In this document: piece after piece, positions 62,901 through 64,000 of the stretch
Layout: each line of letters opens with the position of its first letter
How positions within the stretch are numbered: position 1 is the first letter of the stretch
Program-made: the position numbers and the translations under genes
Notes under the pieces: model-generated
Database searches by the model: none
What the model was told of the DNA's origin: nothing
Seen by the model: the letters and a program-made list of their open reading frames with translations, nothing else
Assembly: GCF_014196205.1 (NCBI RefSeq)
Contig: NZ_JACIDE010000001.1
Coordinates: 186,001-250,000 of the forward strand
Source of the DNA: Anoxybacteroides voinovskiense
Lineage (GTDB): Bacteria > Bacillota > Bacilli > Bacillales > Anoxybacillaceae
Reading direction: 5' to 3'
Length of the DNA: 64,000 nt

Positions 62901-64000
62901 CTACTGCATCCACGTATACACTGCCTCCGCTTCGTTTTCATCCACATCGGTGACTTTGAAAAACATTCTAGGCATCACAGCGACGGAAAGTGTGCGAAGC
63001 CGCTTCCGTTTTTGAAACCACGTGGCGGAAAGTGCCATTGATTGGATGCGGTGCTTTCGCGTATACATTGTTTCGATACGAAACATACCGTTTCGCAAAG
63101 CGAGCTGCTCTCCTGAAATCGCCCACCCTGCCATTTGATAGCTTTTATAGCCAAGATAACTAGCAACAACCAATAAAAGTAGCAATCCGATCCCCCACGG
63201 TCGGAAAAAATAAGCCACTGCACCTAGCGGAATGGCTAATACATACACAGGCCGAAGCATATAGCGAACACGTGCCCGGTGAGGCAGCGGTTGAAATTGC
63301 TGGGGAATGCAGTACTCCGGAAAGCAAGCGGCAATAACCGAAACCGCTCGTTCCTTTTTCACAAACGGACAAAGAACGATACTCCCATTCTCTCCACCAT
63401 CTAACGAACCACCTGCATGAATGATATGCACAGAAACACAGCCAAGCAAACGTTGAATGACGTTTTCTTTCATTATTATCCCCTGCACTCGCTTTTTTGA
63501 TACCGTAAGCAGTTGTTTTTCAAATAGTCCTCTGGAAATAATAATCGTCTCTTTTTGGTTTCGAACCGTAAAAAACGCATAGCGCAACAGATGGCGTCCA
63601 ACGGAAAGAGCGTAGGCGACGAGGAATAAAACAACAAGCGCCAGCGCACCGTCCAACGTATTACGAATTACCCCTTGCATATCGCGATATAACACATCGT
63701 ACGAGATAACATCGTCTAGTTGAGACAAAAAGGCGGAAATAGCCGCTAGTGCACCAAACACCCCTCCGCTTGTAGCCGATAATAAAAATACGTCGCGAAA
63801 ACGAAGAGAGAAAGCGATATCATCAGGATGTGTAGAGCGGTAAGCGAGCGGAAGCGCTTCAGCCGAATCGCCCTTTTCTTTCGCTCTTCGAATGTGCTGG
63901 GCGATTTGCTCTGCCTCTTCTTTCGTCACTGCCGTCAAAACCGCTTCTGCTTTTCCTAATTCATTGCCCGCTGTTTCGATACGTACTTGGACGACTCCGG
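62901..64000 (-). CDS. YdbT-like PH-domain membrane protein, C-terminal part (5' end outside window)
   Basis: The frame is open to the window edge. A TTG at 63938 could be misread as a start, but upstream codons (encoding VQVRIETAGNELGKAEAVL) continue the family pattern, so the gene is 5'-truncated by the window. The visible 366 residues contain part of a first bacterial PH (bPH2) domain, a pair of membrane segments (about 60-120 in the visible part), a second bPH2 domain (SRGLFEKQLLTVSKKRVQGI), another pair of segments and a final bPH2 domain (GMFRIETMYTRKHRIQSM). This matches YdbT of Bacillus, of unknown function, normally beside YdbS. Confidence 0.85.
   Translation of the reverse strand, partial: GVVQVRIETAGNELGKAEAVLTAVTKEEAEQIAQHIRRAKEKGDSAEALPLAYRSTHPDDIAFSLRFRDVFLLSATSGGVFGALAAISAFLSQLDDVISYDVLYRDMQGVIRNTLDGALALVVLFLVAYALSVGRHLLRYAFFTVRNQKETIIISRGLFEKQLLTVSKKRVQGIIMKENVIQRLLGCVSVHIIHAGGSLDGGENGSIVLCPFVKKERAVSVIAACFPEYCIPQQFQPLPHRARVRYMLRPVYVLAIPLGAVAYFFRPWGIGLLLLLVVASYLGYKSYQMAGWAISGEQLALRNGMFRIETMYTRKHRIQSMALSATWFQKRKRLRTLSVAVMPRMFFKVTDVDENEAEAVYTWMQ

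Overview
The window looks like chromosome of a moderately thermophilic Bacillaceae member, Anoxybacillus/Geobacillus-like. This is inferred from strong Gram-positive Shine-Dalgarno sites, frequent GTG/TTG starts, Bacillus-type gene sets (gltA-gltC divergence, gltB, cysJI-cysL, sdpRI, ahpCF with a PerR-like box) and a moderate-GC, sugar-rich style of intergenic hairpin repeat. No rRNA, tRNA, CRISPR array, prophage or transposase gene was seen. Most genes lie on the minus strand.

Region 1 (1-4.7 kb): a 3' gene fragment, then a tryptophan catabolism operon on the minus strand (kynU-kynB-kynA-LysE-type exporter) divergent from a TetR regulator, with a sigma-A-like promoter overlapped by two palindromes. 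A 249-bp hairpin-rich MITE-like element with 10-bp flanking direct repeats sits just after the tetR stop codon. Region 2 (4.7-18 kb): an orphan DnaD-domain gene, then a nearly self-contained reductive pyrimidine degradation locus: preT, preA, dihydropyrimidinase, an NCS1 permease and two unknown small proteins in one operon; beta-ureidopropionase in a second unit; malonate-semialdehyde dehydrogenase plus an omega-aminotransferase in a third; and a PucR-type regulator. Together they can take uracil or thymine to beta-alanine (or the methyl analogue) and then to acetyl-CoA or propionyl-CoA. A shared 17-bp motif precedes two of the units.

Region 3 (18-30 kb): a small DMT-type transporter, a coiled-coil protein, a PAP2 phosphatase, glutamate synthase (gltB, gltA) with its LysR activator gltC, a YhdH-type oxidoreductase, a lipid kinase and an IclR regulator. 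Region 4 (30-38 kb): malic enzyme, malate synthase G and glycolate oxidase (glcE-glcF-glcD), a glycolate/glyoxylate-to-pyruvate module. glcE and glcB share a GAAAC-N3-GTTTC operator-like motif, probably for an IclR-family protein.

Region 5 (38-57 kb): a membrane sensor kinase without a partner regulator, an Fsr-like MFS transporter, a DUF2157/GDYXXLXY membrane protein, a self-regulated TetR/ABC operon, sulfite reductase (cysJ-cysI) with divergent cysL, an aldo/keto reductase, and a NarL-type two-component system next to a three-gene ABC-2 exporter. Region 6 (57-64 kb): sdpR-sdpI plus a YhfC-type membrane protease, a secreted coiled-coil protein preceded by a class I cyclic-di-GMP (GEMM) riboswitch, a Sir2 deacylase, ahpC-ahpF and the 3' part of a YdbT-like PH-domain membrane protein.

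The observations most worth following are the MITE-like family, the c-di-GMP riboswitch controlling a secreted coiled-coil protein, the shared operators in the pyrimidine and glycolate regulons, and the hairpin placed between the Shine-Dalgarno sequence and the start codon of the malic enzyme.
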